Assembly: GCA_947475735.1 (NCBI GenBank)
Contig: CANJLQ010000004.1
Location: 1 to 64,000, forward strand
From: Caulobacteraceae bacterium
GTDB taxonomy: Bacteria > Pseudomonadota > Alphaproteobacteria > Caulobacterales > Caulobacteraceae
Direction of reading: 5' to 3'
DNA: 64,000 bases
The notes under the pieces were generated by a model. It was not told where the DNA came from, did not search any database, and saw only the letters and a program-made list of their open reading frames with translations. The position numbers and the translations under genes were made by a program. This document shows positions 17,656-27,425 of the stretch, one piece after another (positions within the stretch are counted from its first letter, which is position 1; every line of letters begins with the position of its first letter).

Positions 17656-18570
17656 ATGAGCGCTCTTTCCACTCCTGCCCGCCCGGCACTGAACGAAGCC
17701 GACCGTTGGCCCGAGCCTTTCGATCCGGAGTGCCTGCGGGGCCGCTACGGCGATCTGGCGGCCATGTCGGACGATCAACTGGTCGATCACTACGCGCGCT
17801 ACGGACGCGCGGAAGGCAGGATCGCCTCCCCGGCCGCCCTGCGCGAAGGGTTCATCCCGCTGGCCCCCGCGGACGCGTCGGTGCTGGAGATCGGTCCGTT
17901 CTGTCAGCCGGTGATGACCGGGCCGAATGTGCGCTATCTGGACGTGCTCGACGCGGCAGGTCTGCGGGCCCGCGGCGAGGCCATCGGCATCGATACCCAC
18001 CAGACGCCGGACGTCATCCACTTCACCCAAGGGCTGGGCGAGGCCGCCGGGCAGGGCTTCGACATCCTGTTCAGCAGTCACAACCTGGAGCACCAGCCGG
18101 ATCTGATCGGCCATCTGAAGGAGGCGGCGGCGGCCCTGGCGCCGGGCGGTGTCTACATGCTGATCGTGCCCGACCGCCGCTACTGCTTCGACCATTTTCT
18201 GCCGGACCTGACCCTGGCCCGGGTGCTGGACGCGCATCTGGAAGGCCGCGTGGTCCATACCGCTCAGTCGGTGATCGAGCATCGCGCCTTCACCTGCCAC
18301 AACGATACCCTGCGCCACTGGCAGGGTGATCACGGCCCCGAGCCCGACGGTCTGGATGGGCGCGTCGAGTATGCCCTGAACGAGCTGAAGGTCGCGGCCG
18401 GAAGCTACGTCGACGTTCACGCCTGGCAGTTCACGCCGAACGCGTTTCATCAGATCATGACACGCCTGCATGCACTGGGATGGTCGCCCTTCCGACCGCT
18501 TCGGGTGTATGACACCGCCTATGGCAGAAACGAGTTCACAGCCGTGCTGACCATGAACGGTGGCGGATGA
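17656..18570 (+). CDS. SAM-dependent methyltransferase with N-terminal EGR module, paralogue
   Basis: A 304-aa paralogue of the preceding gene, probably from tandem duplication. Residues 22-55 form the module ending HYARYGRAEGR. Then come VLEIGPFCQPVM, FSSHNLEHQPDLIGHL, GGVYMLIVPDRRYCFDHF, HWQGDHG and VHAWQFTPNAFH, all aligned with the neighbour. The ATG at 17656 was chosen over a GTG nine bases upstream; neither has a strong ribosome site. The 3' end overlaps the next gene by 4 nt. A role in methylating the surface glycan is likely but not proven. Confidence 0.82.
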   Translation: MSALSTPARPALNEADRWPEPFDPECLRGRYGDLAAMSDDQLVDHYARYGRAEGRIASPAALREGFIPLAPADASVLEIGPFCQPVMTGPNVRYLDVLDAAGLRARGEAIGIDTHQTPDVIHFTQGLGEAAGQGFDILFSSHNLEHQPDLIGHLKEAAAALAPGGVYMLIVPDRRYCFDHFLPDLTLARVLDAHLEGRVVHTAQSVIEHRAFTCHNDTLRHWQGDHGPEPDGLDGRVEYALNELKVAAGSYVDVHAWQFTPNAFHQIMTRLHALGWSPFRPLRVYDTAYGRNEFTAVLTMNGGG

Positions 18571-20633
18571 CGAGCCTTCCGGCGGTCGCCGACGTCATGG
18601 AGGCCGGGCGTCTGGCCGGCGAGGCGGACCGCGCCCGGGATGCCCGCGACTGGGCGCAGGCGGCGAGCCTGTATCGCGAGAGCCTCGCCCTGGATCCCCG
18701 CCACGCGCATCTTCGGGTGCAGCTGGGTCACGCGTTGAAGGAGACGGGCCAGCTGGCCGAGGCCGAGGCCGCCTATCGGCAGGCGGCGGAGGCCATGCCG
18801 GACGATGCCGACGTCCGGCTGCAGCTGGGTCATGCGCTGAAGCTGCTGGGCAGGACCGAGGATGCCGTCCAGGCCTACGCCGACGCCTTGAAGATCGACC
18901 CCGACCTGGCGCCCGCGCGCGAGGAGCTGGTGCGGCTGGGCGGTCGTGGCGAGATGCCCGGTTTGCTGGAAGGTCGCGCCGGAGCCGCCCGTGCGATGGC
19001 GCGACTGGCCGGCGACATCCGCCGCGTCACAGCGACCGCGGGCGATCTGGCCGAACAGTCGATCTTTCCGCCCGAGGCGCACGACGCCTTTCGCCGACGG
19101 TTTCCGATCGCTCCTCCGCCCAAGGGGTCGTCCCTGGCCGTCACCGCCCTGATCGCGGCGGAGGGGGCGACGCCCGCCCTGCTGCGAGCCACCCTGACCA
19201 GCCTGCTGGACCAGCGCCATACGGCCTGGACCGCGGTCATCGTCGGCGCCGAGGCAACCCTGGCCGACCACCCCGTCGCGAGCCTGGGGCTGGGTGAGGG
19301 CCGGGTGCGGTTCGCGGCCGATGCGACCGCTGTGACGGGTCCCGCACTGCATCTCCCGGCCGGCGCGGTGCTGGACCCTGAGGCGCTGGGCTGGCTGGTC
19401 TTCGGACTGGAGCGGACCAAGGCCGCGGCGATCCATGCCGATCACGACCGCTATGATCTGGACTGGCGTCAGGGCCTGATCCGCCATTCCCCGGCGTTCC
19501 AGTCGATGGCTGACCCTCTGGACCTGGCGACCAACCCCGACCCGCCCGCCGTCGTCCTGACCATCGTCGTGGCGGCCACGGCGACCGAGGCCCTGACGCA
19601 CGTCCTGAAGACCGGGCCCGTCGCCCATCTGCCGCGGTTGCTATCGAGCCTGCCCGATCGCCCAGAGCCGGCGGTTCGGTCTGCGCCGGAGCCCCCGACC
19701 CACCCCCTGCCCGGCCGCATCCTGGTGATCATCCCGACCCGCGACCAGGCGGCGATGCTGACCCGCGCCGTGACGACCCTGGGTGCCCTGGCGACGGACG
19801 CCGCCCGGATCGACATCGTCATCCTGGACAACCGCAGCCGCGACGCCGCCACGGCCCCCGCGCTCGCTGCCCTCGCCGCCGAGCCGGGTGTGTCGGTCCT
19901 CAGCCACGACGAGCCGTTCAACTGGTCGCGCGCCAACAACCGGGGCGCGGCGGGCTGGACGCAGGACATCCTGGTCTTCGCCAACAACGACATCGAGATG
20001 CTGACCCCCGGATGGGACCAGCGTCTGCGCCAGTGGCTGGCGCGCGACGACGTCGGGGTCGTCGGCGCGCGGCTGGTCTACCCGGACGGGGACCTGCAGC
20101 ACGGCGGCATCCTGCTGGGGGCCTGGGCGGGGCGGCCGGTCCACGACGGCCAGCGCCCCCCGGTCGAACCGGACGGTCCGCTGGGTCGCTGGAAGCGGTC
20201 GCGGCCGGTGGCGGCGGTCACGGGAGCCTTCATGGCCTGCACGCGGGCGACCTTCGACGCCGTCGGCGGCTTCGACGAACGGCTGGCCATCGCCTACAAC
20301 GACATCGATTTCTGCCTGAAGGCGCGGCGGGCCGGTCTGTCGGTCCTCTATGCCGCCGACATCGAGGCGGTGCATCACGAGTCCCGCACGCGTGGACTGA
20401 ACGACAATCCCGAAAAGGTCGCCTGGGACGATGCGGAGCTAGCCGACCTGCATGCCCGCTGGGGCGAGGCCCTGTTCCACGATCCCGGCTACAATCCCCA
20501 CTGGGCGGCCGAGATGCACCGGCCCTACGACGGCCTGCGCGACCTTCCGCTCAGCCGCGTGCTGAGGCACCTGGACGCCAGCGCGACGGCGCGGCCCTGG
20601 GCGATCGCGGCGGACCGCGAGCCCGGCGTTTGA
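18567..20633 (+). CDS. TPR-containing GT2 glycosyltransferase
   Basis: The 688-aa protein starts with ATG overlapping the previous stop. Residues about 10-110 are three TPR-like repeats (LRVQLGHALKETGQLAEAEA, then VRLQLGHALKLLGRTEDAV). About 130-370 is a degenerate region resembling a decayed glycosyltransferase half. About 384-650 is a GT2 domain: GRILVIIPTRDQAAMLTRA, FNWSRANNRGA, FANNDIE as metal site, VGVVGARLVYPDGDLQHGG and YNDIDFCLKARRAG. It resembles the second half of the gene at 13982, so the two are probably related by duplication. It likely transfers a sugar to O-antigen or capsule. Confidence 0.85.
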   Translation: MTSLPAVADVMEAGRLAGEADRARDARDWAQAASLYRESLALDPRHAHLRVQLGHALKETGQLAEAEAAYRQAAEAMPDDADVRLQLGHALKLLGRTEDAVQAYADALKIDPDLAPAREELVRLGGRGEMPGLLEGRAGAARAMARLAGDIRRVTATAGDLAEQSIFPPEAHDAFRRRFPIAPPPKGSSLAVTALIAAEGATPALLRATLTSLLDQRHTAWTAVIVGAEATLADHPVASLGLGEGRVRFAADATAVTGPALHLPAGAVLDPEALGWLVFGLERTKAAAIHADHDRYDLDWRQGLIRHSPAFQSMADPLDLATNPDPPAVVLTIVVAATATEALTHVLKTGPVAHLPRLLSSLPDRPEPAVRSAPEPPTHPLPGRILVIIPTRDQAAMLTRAVTTLGALATDAARIDIVILDNRSRDAATAPALAALAAEPGVSVLSHDEPFNWSRANNRGAAGWTQDILVFANNDIEMLTPGWDQRLRQWLARDDVGVVGARLVYPDGDLQHGGILLGAWAGRPVHDGQRPPVEPDGPLGRWKRSRPVAAVTGAFMACTRATFDAVGGFDERLAIAYNDIDFCLKARRAGLSVLYAADIEAVHHESRTRGLNDNPEKVAWDDAELADLHARWGEALFHDPGYNPHWAAEMHRPYDGLRDLPLSRVLRHLDASATARPWAIAADREPGV

Positions 20634-20711
20634 CGCCGCCCGCGCGCCATGCGACCTGACCCCGCGATTCGGCCCCCGGCCTGAGACTCCTAGGACGCAG
20701 AGACCTCGCTC

Positions 20712-21527
20712 ATGGCCGGTTCAAAGGCGACGGCTGACGCCATCCGCAAGCATCTGCCGATGGACGAGCGGCTGGAACAGCACCATCAGCTGAACGGCCT
20801 GCTTCGTCATATGGCGCAGTGGCGCGGGACGGTGCTGGGCAACAGCTATGTGCGCCAGCACGGCCTGACCATCTATTCCGGTCCGTTCAAGGGCATGGAG
20901 TATCTGGATCACTCGACCGAGGGATGTCTGCTGGCCCGGCTGCTGGGCTGCTACGAGGCCGAACTACACGACGACCTGAAGGCGTTCGCGGGCGAAAACC
21001 TGGAGGCCATCGTCGATATCGGCTGCGCAGAGGGCTATTACGCCGTCGGCCTGGCCCGCATGATGCCGGGCGTGACGGTCCACGCCTATGACACCGAGCC
21101 CAGGGCGCGCGCGAGCTGTCGCGACCTGGCCGAAAAGAACGGCGTGGCCGACCGGGTGGTGATCGGCGAGACCTTCACCGGCGACATGTTCGAGACGTTC
21201 ACCGACCGCCGGACCCTGGTGATGATCGACACCGAAGGCTTCGAAGAGGATCTGATGCGGCCCGAGACCTGGCCGGCGCTGGCCAGGCTGGCGATCATCA
21301 TGGAGACCCATCCGGAAAAGCACCCCGACATCGTGGCCACCATGTTGGCCCGGTTCACCGCCACCCACGACATCCTGCTGCGATCGACCGGACCGCGCAC
21401 GGCCGACCTGCCGGGCTGGCTGCTGGAACTGCCCCAGCTGGATCAGCTGCTGGCGATCTGGGAGCATCGGGCGACCGCCACGCCGTGGTTCGTGATGCGG
21501 CCCAAGGGCTGGAGCGCGGCAGCATGA
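20712..21527 (+). CDS. Methyltransferase of FkbM-like fold in glycan operon
   Basis: The 271-aa protein has a SAM-binding loop AIVDIGCAEGYYAVGLARMM near residue 98, the acidic residue after VHAYDTE, and the later LVMIDTEGFEEDLM. The last string corresponds to the D-x-E-G-x-E motif of FkbM proteins. Residues 1-90 have no match that I recognise but include IYSGPFKGMEY. It is separated from the upstream gene by 78 nt and overlaps the downstream glycosyltransferase by 4 nt. Likely target is a sugar hydroxyl of the exported glycan. Confidence 0.75.
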   Translation: MAGSKATADAIRKHLPMDERLEQHHQLNGLLRHMAQWRGTVLGNSYVRQHGLTIYSGPFKGMEYLDHSTEGCLLARLLGCYEAELHDDLKAFAGENLEAIVDIGCAEGYYAVGLARMMPGVTVHAYDTEPRARASCRDLAEKNGVADRVVIGETFTGDMFETFTDRRTLVMIDTEGFEEDLMRPETWPALARLAIIMETHPEKHPDIVATMLARFTATHDILLRSTGPRTADLPGWLLELPQLDQLLAIWEHRATATPWFVMRPKGWSAAA

Positions 21528-23173
21528 GCGGTCCGAACTTCGCCCTCTACTATGCCGGCGACGCCTATTCGACGGCGGCCAAGATCATGGGCCGCCAAAG
21601 CGCCGGCAAGGCCCTGATGAAGGGTGTCGCGCGCCGCTGGCCGACCGACGAGGTCCACGGGTTCGGCCACAATCGCAAGGCCGGGACGGCGATGGCGCGT
21701 CAGCTGACGGGCGACGGCCATTCGGGAACGGTTCGCTGGCGGACCGCGCCGGGGGACGCCGTGCTGGAACAGCTCGGGGCCGTCTACTATCCGGCGCCCG
21801 TCACCGAGGAGATGGCCCACGCGCGAAACACGCTTGGGCCGACGTCCTACAGCCTGTTCGGCGTGACCCACACCCTGTCCTCCGACTCGGCCATGGAGGG
21901 CCTGGGCCGCATGATCCTGGCCCCGTTCCAGGCTTGGGACGGGTTGATCTGCACCTCGGCCGTCGCGCTGTCCGTCGCTCAGAGACTGCAGGCCGAGATG
22001 CGCGAATGGCAGATCGAGCACATCGGGGCGACGCGGTTCAACACGCCGGCGATGAAGATCATTCCGCTGGGCGTCGACGTACCCGCCTGCGCGCGGACGC
22101 CGGACCAGATCGCGGCCGCGCGCGCCGCCCTGGGACTGAGGCCCGACGATGTCGTCTTCCTGTTCGCGGGCCGGTTGCTGTTCCATGCCAAGGCCAATCC
22201 GGCGATCTACTATCGCGCGGTGGAGGCGGCCCAGGCCCGGGTCGGGCAGCCGATCGTCTGTATCGAGGCCGGCGTCTATCCCAACGACAAGGTCGCCGAG
22301 GGCTACCGTCATGCGCGCGCCGAGCTGGCTCCATCCGTCCGGTTCATCGAGGTCGACGGGGCGGTTGAGGCCGACTACGACCGCGCCTGGAAGGCGGCCG
22401 ATGTCTTCACCAGCCTGTCTGACAACATCCAGGAAACCTTCGGTCTGACGCCGGTGGAAGCGATGGCGGCGGGCCTGCCGGCCCTGGTCAGCGACTGGAA
22501 CGGCTACAAGGACACCGTGCGGGACGGGATCGACGGTATCCGGGTCCCGACGGTCGCCCCCGCCCCCGGCTCCGGTGCGGGCGCCGACCTGGCGGCGCGT
22601 CACGCCCTGGGTCAGGACACATTCGATTTCTTCATCGGCCGGGTCAGCATGGCGACGGTCGTCGAGTTCGACCCGCTGGTCGAGGCCATCGTCGCCCTCA
22701 GCTCCGATCCGGCGCTGCGCCGACGCATGGGCGAGGCGGGGGCAGCCCGAGCGAGGGAGGTCTTCGACTGGCCGGTGATCCTGGACCGATACTGCGACTT
22801 CGCCGCGGATCTGGGCGAGCTGCGTCGGGCGGCGGCCGCCCTCAAGCCCCGGCATCGTCTCCAGATCCCGCTCCGCCCCGATCCTTTCGCCCTGTTCCAG
22901 GATCACCCGACCCGGCACCTGGGCGACGACTGGACCGTGCGGGTTCGGCCGCTGGACGCCCGCGGGCTGGACCGGTTCCTGGACCTGAACATGGTCCAAT
23001 ATATCGTCGATGACGCCTGCCTGCCCGAGGCGGCGCTAAGGGCCGTCCTCGCCGAGGCCGGCCGGACGGATCACACCGTCGCCAGCCTTCTCGCCGCCGT
23101 CGGACGGACCCCGGCGAGCCAGAGGGCCCTGATGTGGCTGCTGAAGCTGGACATCCTGAGAGCCCAGCCGTGA
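21524..23173 (+). CDS. GT4-family glycosyltransferase with C-terminal helical extension (paralogue 1 of 3)
   Basis: A 549-aa protein with a GT-B core: donor-side LFAGRLLFHAKANP and LSDNIQETFGLTPVEAMAAG with the E-x7-E motif, then SDWNGYKDTVRDG. It is long for GT4. About 100 residues after the core form a separate C-terminal domain ending RALMWLLKLDIL. Two other genes here (29732-31393 and 33772-35451, both minus) share the core and the extension. Like the copy at 33772 it starts with a stretch containing MGRQSAGK. Overlaps on both sides (ATGA upstream, GTGA downstream) place it in one operon. The sugar is unknown. Confidence 0.85.
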   Translation: MSGPNFALYYAGDAYSTAAKIMGRQSAGKALMKGVARRWPTDEVHGFGHNRKAGTAMARQLTGDGHSGTVRWRTAPGDAVLEQLGAVYYPAPVTEEMAHARNTLGPTSYSLFGVTHTLSSDSAMEGLGRMILAPFQAWDGLICTSAVALSVAQRLQAEMREWQIEHIGATRFNTPAMKIIPLGVDVPACARTPDQIAAARAALGLRPDDVVFLFAGRLLFHAKANPAIYYRAVEAAQARVGQPIVCIEAGVYPNDKVAEGYRHARAELAPSVRFIEVDGAVEADYDRAWKAADVFTSLSDNIQETFGLTPVEAMAAGLPALVSDWNGYKDTVRDGIDGIRVPTVAPAPGSGAGADLAARHALGQDTFDFFIGRVSMATVVEFDPLVEAIVALSSDPALRRRMGEAGAARAREVFDWPVILDRYCDFAADLGELRRAAAALKPRHRLQIPLRPDPFALFQDHPTRHLGDDWTVRVRPLDARGLDRFLDLNMVQYIVDDACLPEAALRAVLAEAGRTDHTVASLLAAVGRTPASQRALMWLLKLDILRAQP

Positions 23174-24750
23174 GCCTGGACCTGTCTCCCGAGGTGCTGG
23201 AGCAGGTCCGGGCCGAGTTCGATCCGGCCTTCTATCTGGCGGCCAACAAGGATGTGGCCGAGGCGGGCGTCGACCCCTTCCAGCACTTCCTGACCTTCGG
23301 CGCGCGGGAAGGCCGCGATCCTCGGCCGGATTTCTCCATGAGCCGCTACCTGGCCCTGCACCTGGACGTGCGCGAGGCGGGCCTCAATCCGTTCGCCCAC
23401 TGGATCACGGCGGGCCGGGCCGAAGGGCGGGCGATCGATCACGGCCTGGGCTTTGAGTACGAGGTGCTGTGGGGCGGCAAGTCGATCGAGGAGCGGATGC
23501 GCGACCTGCGCTTCGCCCTGCCCGACCGGGAGCCCGACGCGCCCGACACGCTGCGGCAGGCGGCGGACGCGCTGGCCCCGGGTCGCGGCGTCCATGTCAC
23601 CGTCGGCCACGACGACTTCAGCACGGGCGTCGGCGGGGTGCAGCTGTGCATCCGGCTGGAAGCCGAGGCCCAGGCGCGGCGCGGCCTGGATCACCTGCAC
23701 GTCTTCCCGAGCGCCGCAGGGGTGGTGGTCGATATCGAGCGGGATCGGCCGACCCTGGGCGTGGTGATCAACGGCACTCTGGCGGGCCATTTCGCGTCCG
23801 AGACGGTGGCCGAGGTGATAGGCCCCCGGCTCGCCGGACGGCGGACCACCTTCGCCCTTCACAGCTTGATCGGGCACCCCGTCGACAGGACCTGCGACCT
23901 GCTGGCGGCACTGGGCATGACCGAAGGGTTCTTCTGGCTGCACGACTACGCCAGCCTGTGCGCCGGCTATGCCCTGATGCGTGACGACGTCGCCTTCTGC
24001 GGCGGCCCGGCGCCCAGCAGCACGGCCTGCGAGATCTGCAGCTATGGCCGGCGTCGGCGGGTCCAGCTGCCGGCCCATGTCGAGGTGTTCCAGCGGTTCG
24101 CCATTACCGCCGTCGCCCCCTCGCAGGTGGCGCTGGATCTGTGGAAGAGCCGGTTTCCCGTCCGGGCGACCGCCACGGTGGTGCATCCCCACGCCCGACT
24201 GGAACCCCGCCCGGTCCAGCCTGCCCCGCCCAAGACGAAGGCTCGCCAGCGGCTGCGGGTCGGCTTCCTCGGCATGCCGGCCCTGCACAAGGGCTGGCCG
24301 ATCTTCGCCGATCTGGTGCGCCGTTTCGGCGACGACCCCCGTTATGAGTTCCACCACCTGTCGGCCGTGCTCGAGCCCCGGGTGGCGGCGACGTTCACCC
24401 GGGTCGCGCCGACACCCGACCAGCCCCAGCCGATGATCCCGGCGATCGAGTCGCTGGGGCTCGACGTGGTCCTGAACTGGGCCCTCTGGCCGGAGACCTT
24501 CTGCATCGCCGCCCACGAGGCCGTCGCGGCCGGTGCGGTCGTCCTGACCCATCCCGGCTCGGGCAACGTCGCTGCCTTCGTCGGTCGCGACGCGGCGCAT
24601 GGCCGGGTTCTTCCCGACGTGCCCGCCATGCACGCCCTGTTCGCCTCCGGCGAGGTCGCCACCCTGTCTCGCGCGGCGCGGCGACCGGTCCTGCAGGACC
24701 TCGTCTTCAGCGGCATGGTGGCGGACCTGATCCCGGAGCCGGCGGCGTGA
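23170..24750 (+). CDS. Glycosyltransferase with two N-terminal EGR modules
   Basis: The 526-aa protein starts with GTG overlapping the previous stop. Two copies of a 33-residue module occupy residues 17-49 and 55-87, each with an F-x4-Y-L-A...D-V-x-E-A-G pattern and ending G-x-x-E-G-R. The remainder resembles a GT4-like enzyme: VTVGHDDFSTGVGGVQ as N-terminal acceptor loop, FFWLHDYASLCAGY, then VGFLGMPALHKGW and a C-terminal ETFCIAAHEAVAAGAVVLT. A Cys-containing loop (STACEICSYGRRRR) is unusual and could bind a metal. N-terminal EGR modules are known in some rhamnan-type glycosyltransferases; here they also occur in neighbouring methyltransferases. Confidence 0.8.
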   Translation: MSLDLSPEVLEQVRAEFDPAFYLAANKDVAEAGVDPFQHFLTFGAREGRDPRPDFSMSRYLALHLDVREAGLNPFAHWITAGRAEGRAIDHGLGFEYEVLWGGKSIEERMRDLRFALPDREPDAPDTLRQAADALAPGRGVHVTVGHDDFSTGVGGVQLCIRLEAEAQARRGLDHLHVFPSAAGVVVDIERDRPTLGVVINGTLAGHFASETVAEVIGPRLAGRRTTFALHSLIGHPVDRTCDLLAALGMTEGFFWLHDYASLCAGYALMRDDVAFCGGPAPSSTACEICSYGRRRRVQLPAHVEVFQRFAITAVAPSQVALDLWKSRFPVRATATVVHPHARLEPRPVQPAPPKTKARQRLRVGFLGMPALHKGWPIFADLVRRFGDDPRYEFHHLSAVLEPRVAATFTRVAPTPDQPQPMIPAIESLGLDVVLNWALWPETFCIAAHEAVAAGAVVLTHPGSGNVAAFVGRDAAHGRVLPDVPAMHALFASGEVATLSRAARRPVLQDLVFSGMVADLIPEPAA

Positions 24751-25799
24751 GAGTGCTTGTCTTCTCCAGCTTCACCTTCGCTTATCTGGACCGGGCGCGC
24801 GTCCTGTTCGGCACACTGCAGAAGCATCACCCGGACTGGGAACGGGTCGCGGTGATCACCGACCGCCCACCGCCGGGGATCGAGTTTGACCCCTCGGTCG
24901 AGCCGTTCGACCGGATCGTCTGGTTCGAGGACCTGAACATTCCGCGCGGCAAGGGCTGGCTGTTCGGTCACGACATCGTCGAGGCCTGCACTGCCGTGAA
25001 GGGCCCCTTCCTGCATCAGGCGTGCGAGGCGGACGCCGCCGACATCGTGATCTACCTCGATCCTGACACGGCCCTGCTGAACGACCTGACGCCACTGGTC
25101 GAGGCGCTGGAAACTCATGACGGCCTGCTGACGCCACACCTGCTGGAGCCGGAGGACGAGCTTCAGGCCCTGCTCGACAACGAGCTGGCGACGCTGAGGA
25201 CCGGCATCTTCAACCTGGGCTTCGTCGCCATCCGCACGACGGGTCAGGGCGCGCGGTTCGCGAAATGGTGGAACGACCGCCTGCTGGCCTTCTGTCATGA
25301 CGACATTCCGAACGGCCTGTTCGTGGATCAACGTTGGTGCGACCACGTCCCGGCCTTCTTCGACCGGTTCCACGTCCTGCGGGACCCCGGTTACAACGTC
25401 GCCAGCTGGAATCTGTCCAAGCGCAAGATCCAGATCGGCCTGGACGGGGCCGTCACGGTCAACGGCTCGCCCCTGAGGTTCTGGCATTTCACCAAGCTGG
25501 GCCCGACCGGCGACACCATGACCCGCCGCTACGCCGGGACCAATTTCGAGGTCCACGAGATCTGGAACTGGTACAAGCGGCTGATCGAGGAGGCGCGCGA
25601 TCCGCGTATCCCGCCCCGGTGGTGGGCCTATGGCACCTTCGACGACGGGACACCGATCCAGAAGCCCTGGCGTGAGCTGTATCGCGGCCGCGCCGACCTG
25701 CAGGCCGCCTTCCCCGCGCCGTTCCGGACGGGGCCGGACACCTACCACGCCTGGCTGGTCAACGAGGGTCTGTTGACCGCCCCCGTTTCCTCCGCATAA
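24747..25799 (+). CDS. Nucleotide-diphospho-sugar transferase-like glycosyltransferase (GT-A fold)
   Basis: A 350-aa protein with GTG overlapping the previous TGA. MRVLVFSSFTFAYLDRARVL is followed about 90 residues later by ADIVIYLDPDTALLND, whose D-P-D-T is a DxD metal-binding site. RTGIFNLGFVAIR and DQRWCDHVPAFF further on resemble GT8-like enzymes that act on glycoproteins or capsule. A C-terminal WNWYKRLIEEARD is conserved-looking but unassigned. No membrane segment is present, so it would act in the cytosol on a lipid-linked glycan. The donor sugar is not predictable. Confidence 0.75.
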   Translation: MRVLVFSSFTFAYLDRARVLFGTLQKHHPDWERVAVITDRPPPGIEFDPSVEPFDRIVWFEDLNIPRGKGWLFGHDIVEACTAVKGPFLHQACEADAADIVIYLDPDTALLNDLTPLVEALETHDGLLTPHLLEPEDELQALLDNELATLRTGIFNLGFVAIRTTGQGARFAKWWNDRLLAFCHDDIPNGLFVDQRWCDHVPAFFDRFHVLRDPGYNVASWNLSKRKIQIGLDGAVTVNGSPLRFWHFTKLGPTGDTMTRRYAGTNFEVHEIWNWYKRLIEEARDPRIPPRWWAYGTFDDGTPIQKPWRELYRGRADLQAAFPAPFRTGPDTYHAWLVNEGLLTAPVSSA

Positions 25800-25826
25800 C
25801 CGTCGGGTCGAGCTGAGGACGCGACG

Positions 25827-27425
25827 ATGGCCACGGCCAAGACCAGAGCAACGGGCACCGGGCGGACGGCGACCACGAGCCGGACCGCCCTTGTGGTCGC
25901 CGGCATGCATCGCAGCGGCACCTCGGCGATGGCGCGGATGTTGTCGCTGGCGGGAGGCGCCCTTCCCGGGAACATCATCCAGCCGGGTCCGGACAATCCC
26001 ACCGGCTTCTGGGAGCCCGCCGACATGGTGGGGCTGAACGACCGCGTGCTGGCGTCGGTCGGCTCGCGCTGGGACGACGTGTTCGGCCACCGCGCCGGCC
26101 CCGCCGCCTGGGAGCGCCGCGCCGAGTTCATGGGCGAGGCCCGCGCCTTCGTCGCCGACGGCTATGGCGACGCGCCGGCCGCGGTGCTGAAGGACCCCCG
26201 GACGTCTCTGCTGATCCGCTTCTGGGACGAGGCCCTGCGCGCCGAGAGCCGGCGGCCGGTCTATGTGATCATGGTCCGCCATCCGCTGGAGGTCGCGGCT
26301 TCCATCGTGGCGCGCGGCGACGCGTCGGAGGCGACGGCGGTCATGGCCTGGACCGCCTGCATGCTGTCGGTCGAGCGTGACACACGCGGGCTGGACCGGC
26401 TGTTCGTCGACTACGATGATGTGCTCACGGACTGGCGGCGCGTGCTGCAGCGCGTGCGGGCCGCCTCTGGCGAGACGACACCCGGGCCGACCGCGGAGGT
26501 CGCCGCCGAAATCGACGCCTTCCTGTCGCCTGACCAGCGCCACCACCGGGCCGGAGAAGCCGATCTGGCGGCGCGTGGCGACCTGTGGTCCGGAGCCCTG
26601 ACCACCCTGTCGTGGATGCGCGCGGCGGCGACGGGCGTCGAGCCCGATGCAACCCAGCTGGACGATGCCCTGGTGGAGCTGGAGCGTCTGGCGCGCCTGA
26701 CCGGCCCGGCGCTGCGCGACCTGAGGGCCGAGGCGGCCGCCTTTCCCGGGTTGAAAGCGCAGATCGCCGATCTGACGAAAGAGAACGCGGCGCTGCGCGA
26801 TCTCGCCAACCAGTTCCACGCCGAGGCCGATCACAACGGCCGCCACTGGGAGGCCTCGCGCGAGATGGTCGCCCATCTGAGCGGGGAACTGGCCTCGGCG
26901 CGCGACGAGGCCGAACGGTTTCGCGCCGAAGCCGCCGCCATCCTGCCCGTGCGCCGCGAAGTGGGGCTGGCCGAGGCCCGGGTGCTGCGCCAGCTGGCCC
27001 AGAACCGCGAGCTGATCCAGGCGCTGGAGACCGAGCGCCGACTCTTGGCCAACGCTCGGGCTGAGCGGGCTGCGGTTCAGGACAGGCTCGACCGCCTGGA
27101 AGCGGCGAACGCTGCCCACGAGCAGACGCTGAGGGACGCCCTGGCCGAGGTCACCGAACGCGAAACCCGCCTCCGCGAGGCCCTGGAAGCCACCTTGAGC
27201 GAGCGCGAGACCGAGCTCGCGAACCGTGAGCGGGCCCTGGCGGACGCGGCGGCCAGGGAGACGGCGCAGGTCAGTCGGATCGCAGACCTGGACGCGGACC
27301 GCGCGTCCCTGGAACGGCGCATCTCGGTCCTCAAGGCCAGCCCCAGCTGGAAGGTCACGCGACCCTTGCGCGTGGTCGCCAAGCGCCTGCGCAGACCGCC
27401 TGGACCGGACAAGGGCCAGCCATGA
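25827..27425 (+). CDS. Sulfotransferase-family protein with long C-terminal coiled coil
   Basis: The 532-aa protein has a P-loop-like PAPS site VVAGMHRSGTSAMARMLSLA near residue 30, a second nucleotide-contact region VIMVRHPLEVAASIV near 150, and FVDYDDVL. These mark the sulfotransferase fold. Residues about 285-500 are a strongly charged Ala/Glu/Arg coiled coil. The last 30 residues (SPSWKVTRPLRVVAKRLRR) resemble the basic tail of many polysaccharide-locus glycosyltransferases and may anchor it to membrane or partner. It overlaps the next gene by 4 nt. A sugar-sulfating role is likely; a nucleotide-binding glycan-locus protein without sulfotransferase activity is the alternative. Confidence 0.75.
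   Translation: MATAKTRATGTGRTATTSRTALVVAGMHRSGTSAMARMLSLAGGALPGNIIQPGPDNPTGFWEPADMVGLNDRVLASVGSRWDDVFGHRAGPAAWERRAEFMGEARAFVADGYGDAPAAVLKDPRTSLLIRFWDEALRAESRRPVYVIMVRHPLEVAASIVARGDASEATAVMAWTACMLSVERDTRGLDRLFVDYDDVLTDWRRVLQRVRAASGETTPGPTAEVAAEIDAFLSPDQRHHRAGEADLAARGDLWSGALTTLSWMRAAATGVEPDATQLDDALVELERLARLTGPALRDLRAEAAAFPGLKAQIADLTKENAALRDLANQFHAEADHNGRHWEASREMVAHLSGELASARDEAERFRAEAAAILPVRREVGLAEARVLRQLAQNRELIQALETERRLLANARAERAAVQDRLDRLEAANAAHEQTLRDALAEVTERETRLREALEATLSERETELANRERALADAAARETAQVSRIADLDADRASLERRISVLKASPSWKVTRPLRVVAKRLRRPPGPDKGQP

Noticed and set aside
24342-27119. 925-aa minus-strand reading frame
   Set aside because: Spans several plus-strand genes with clear motifs and 4-nt couplings; translation is low-complexity and unmatched.
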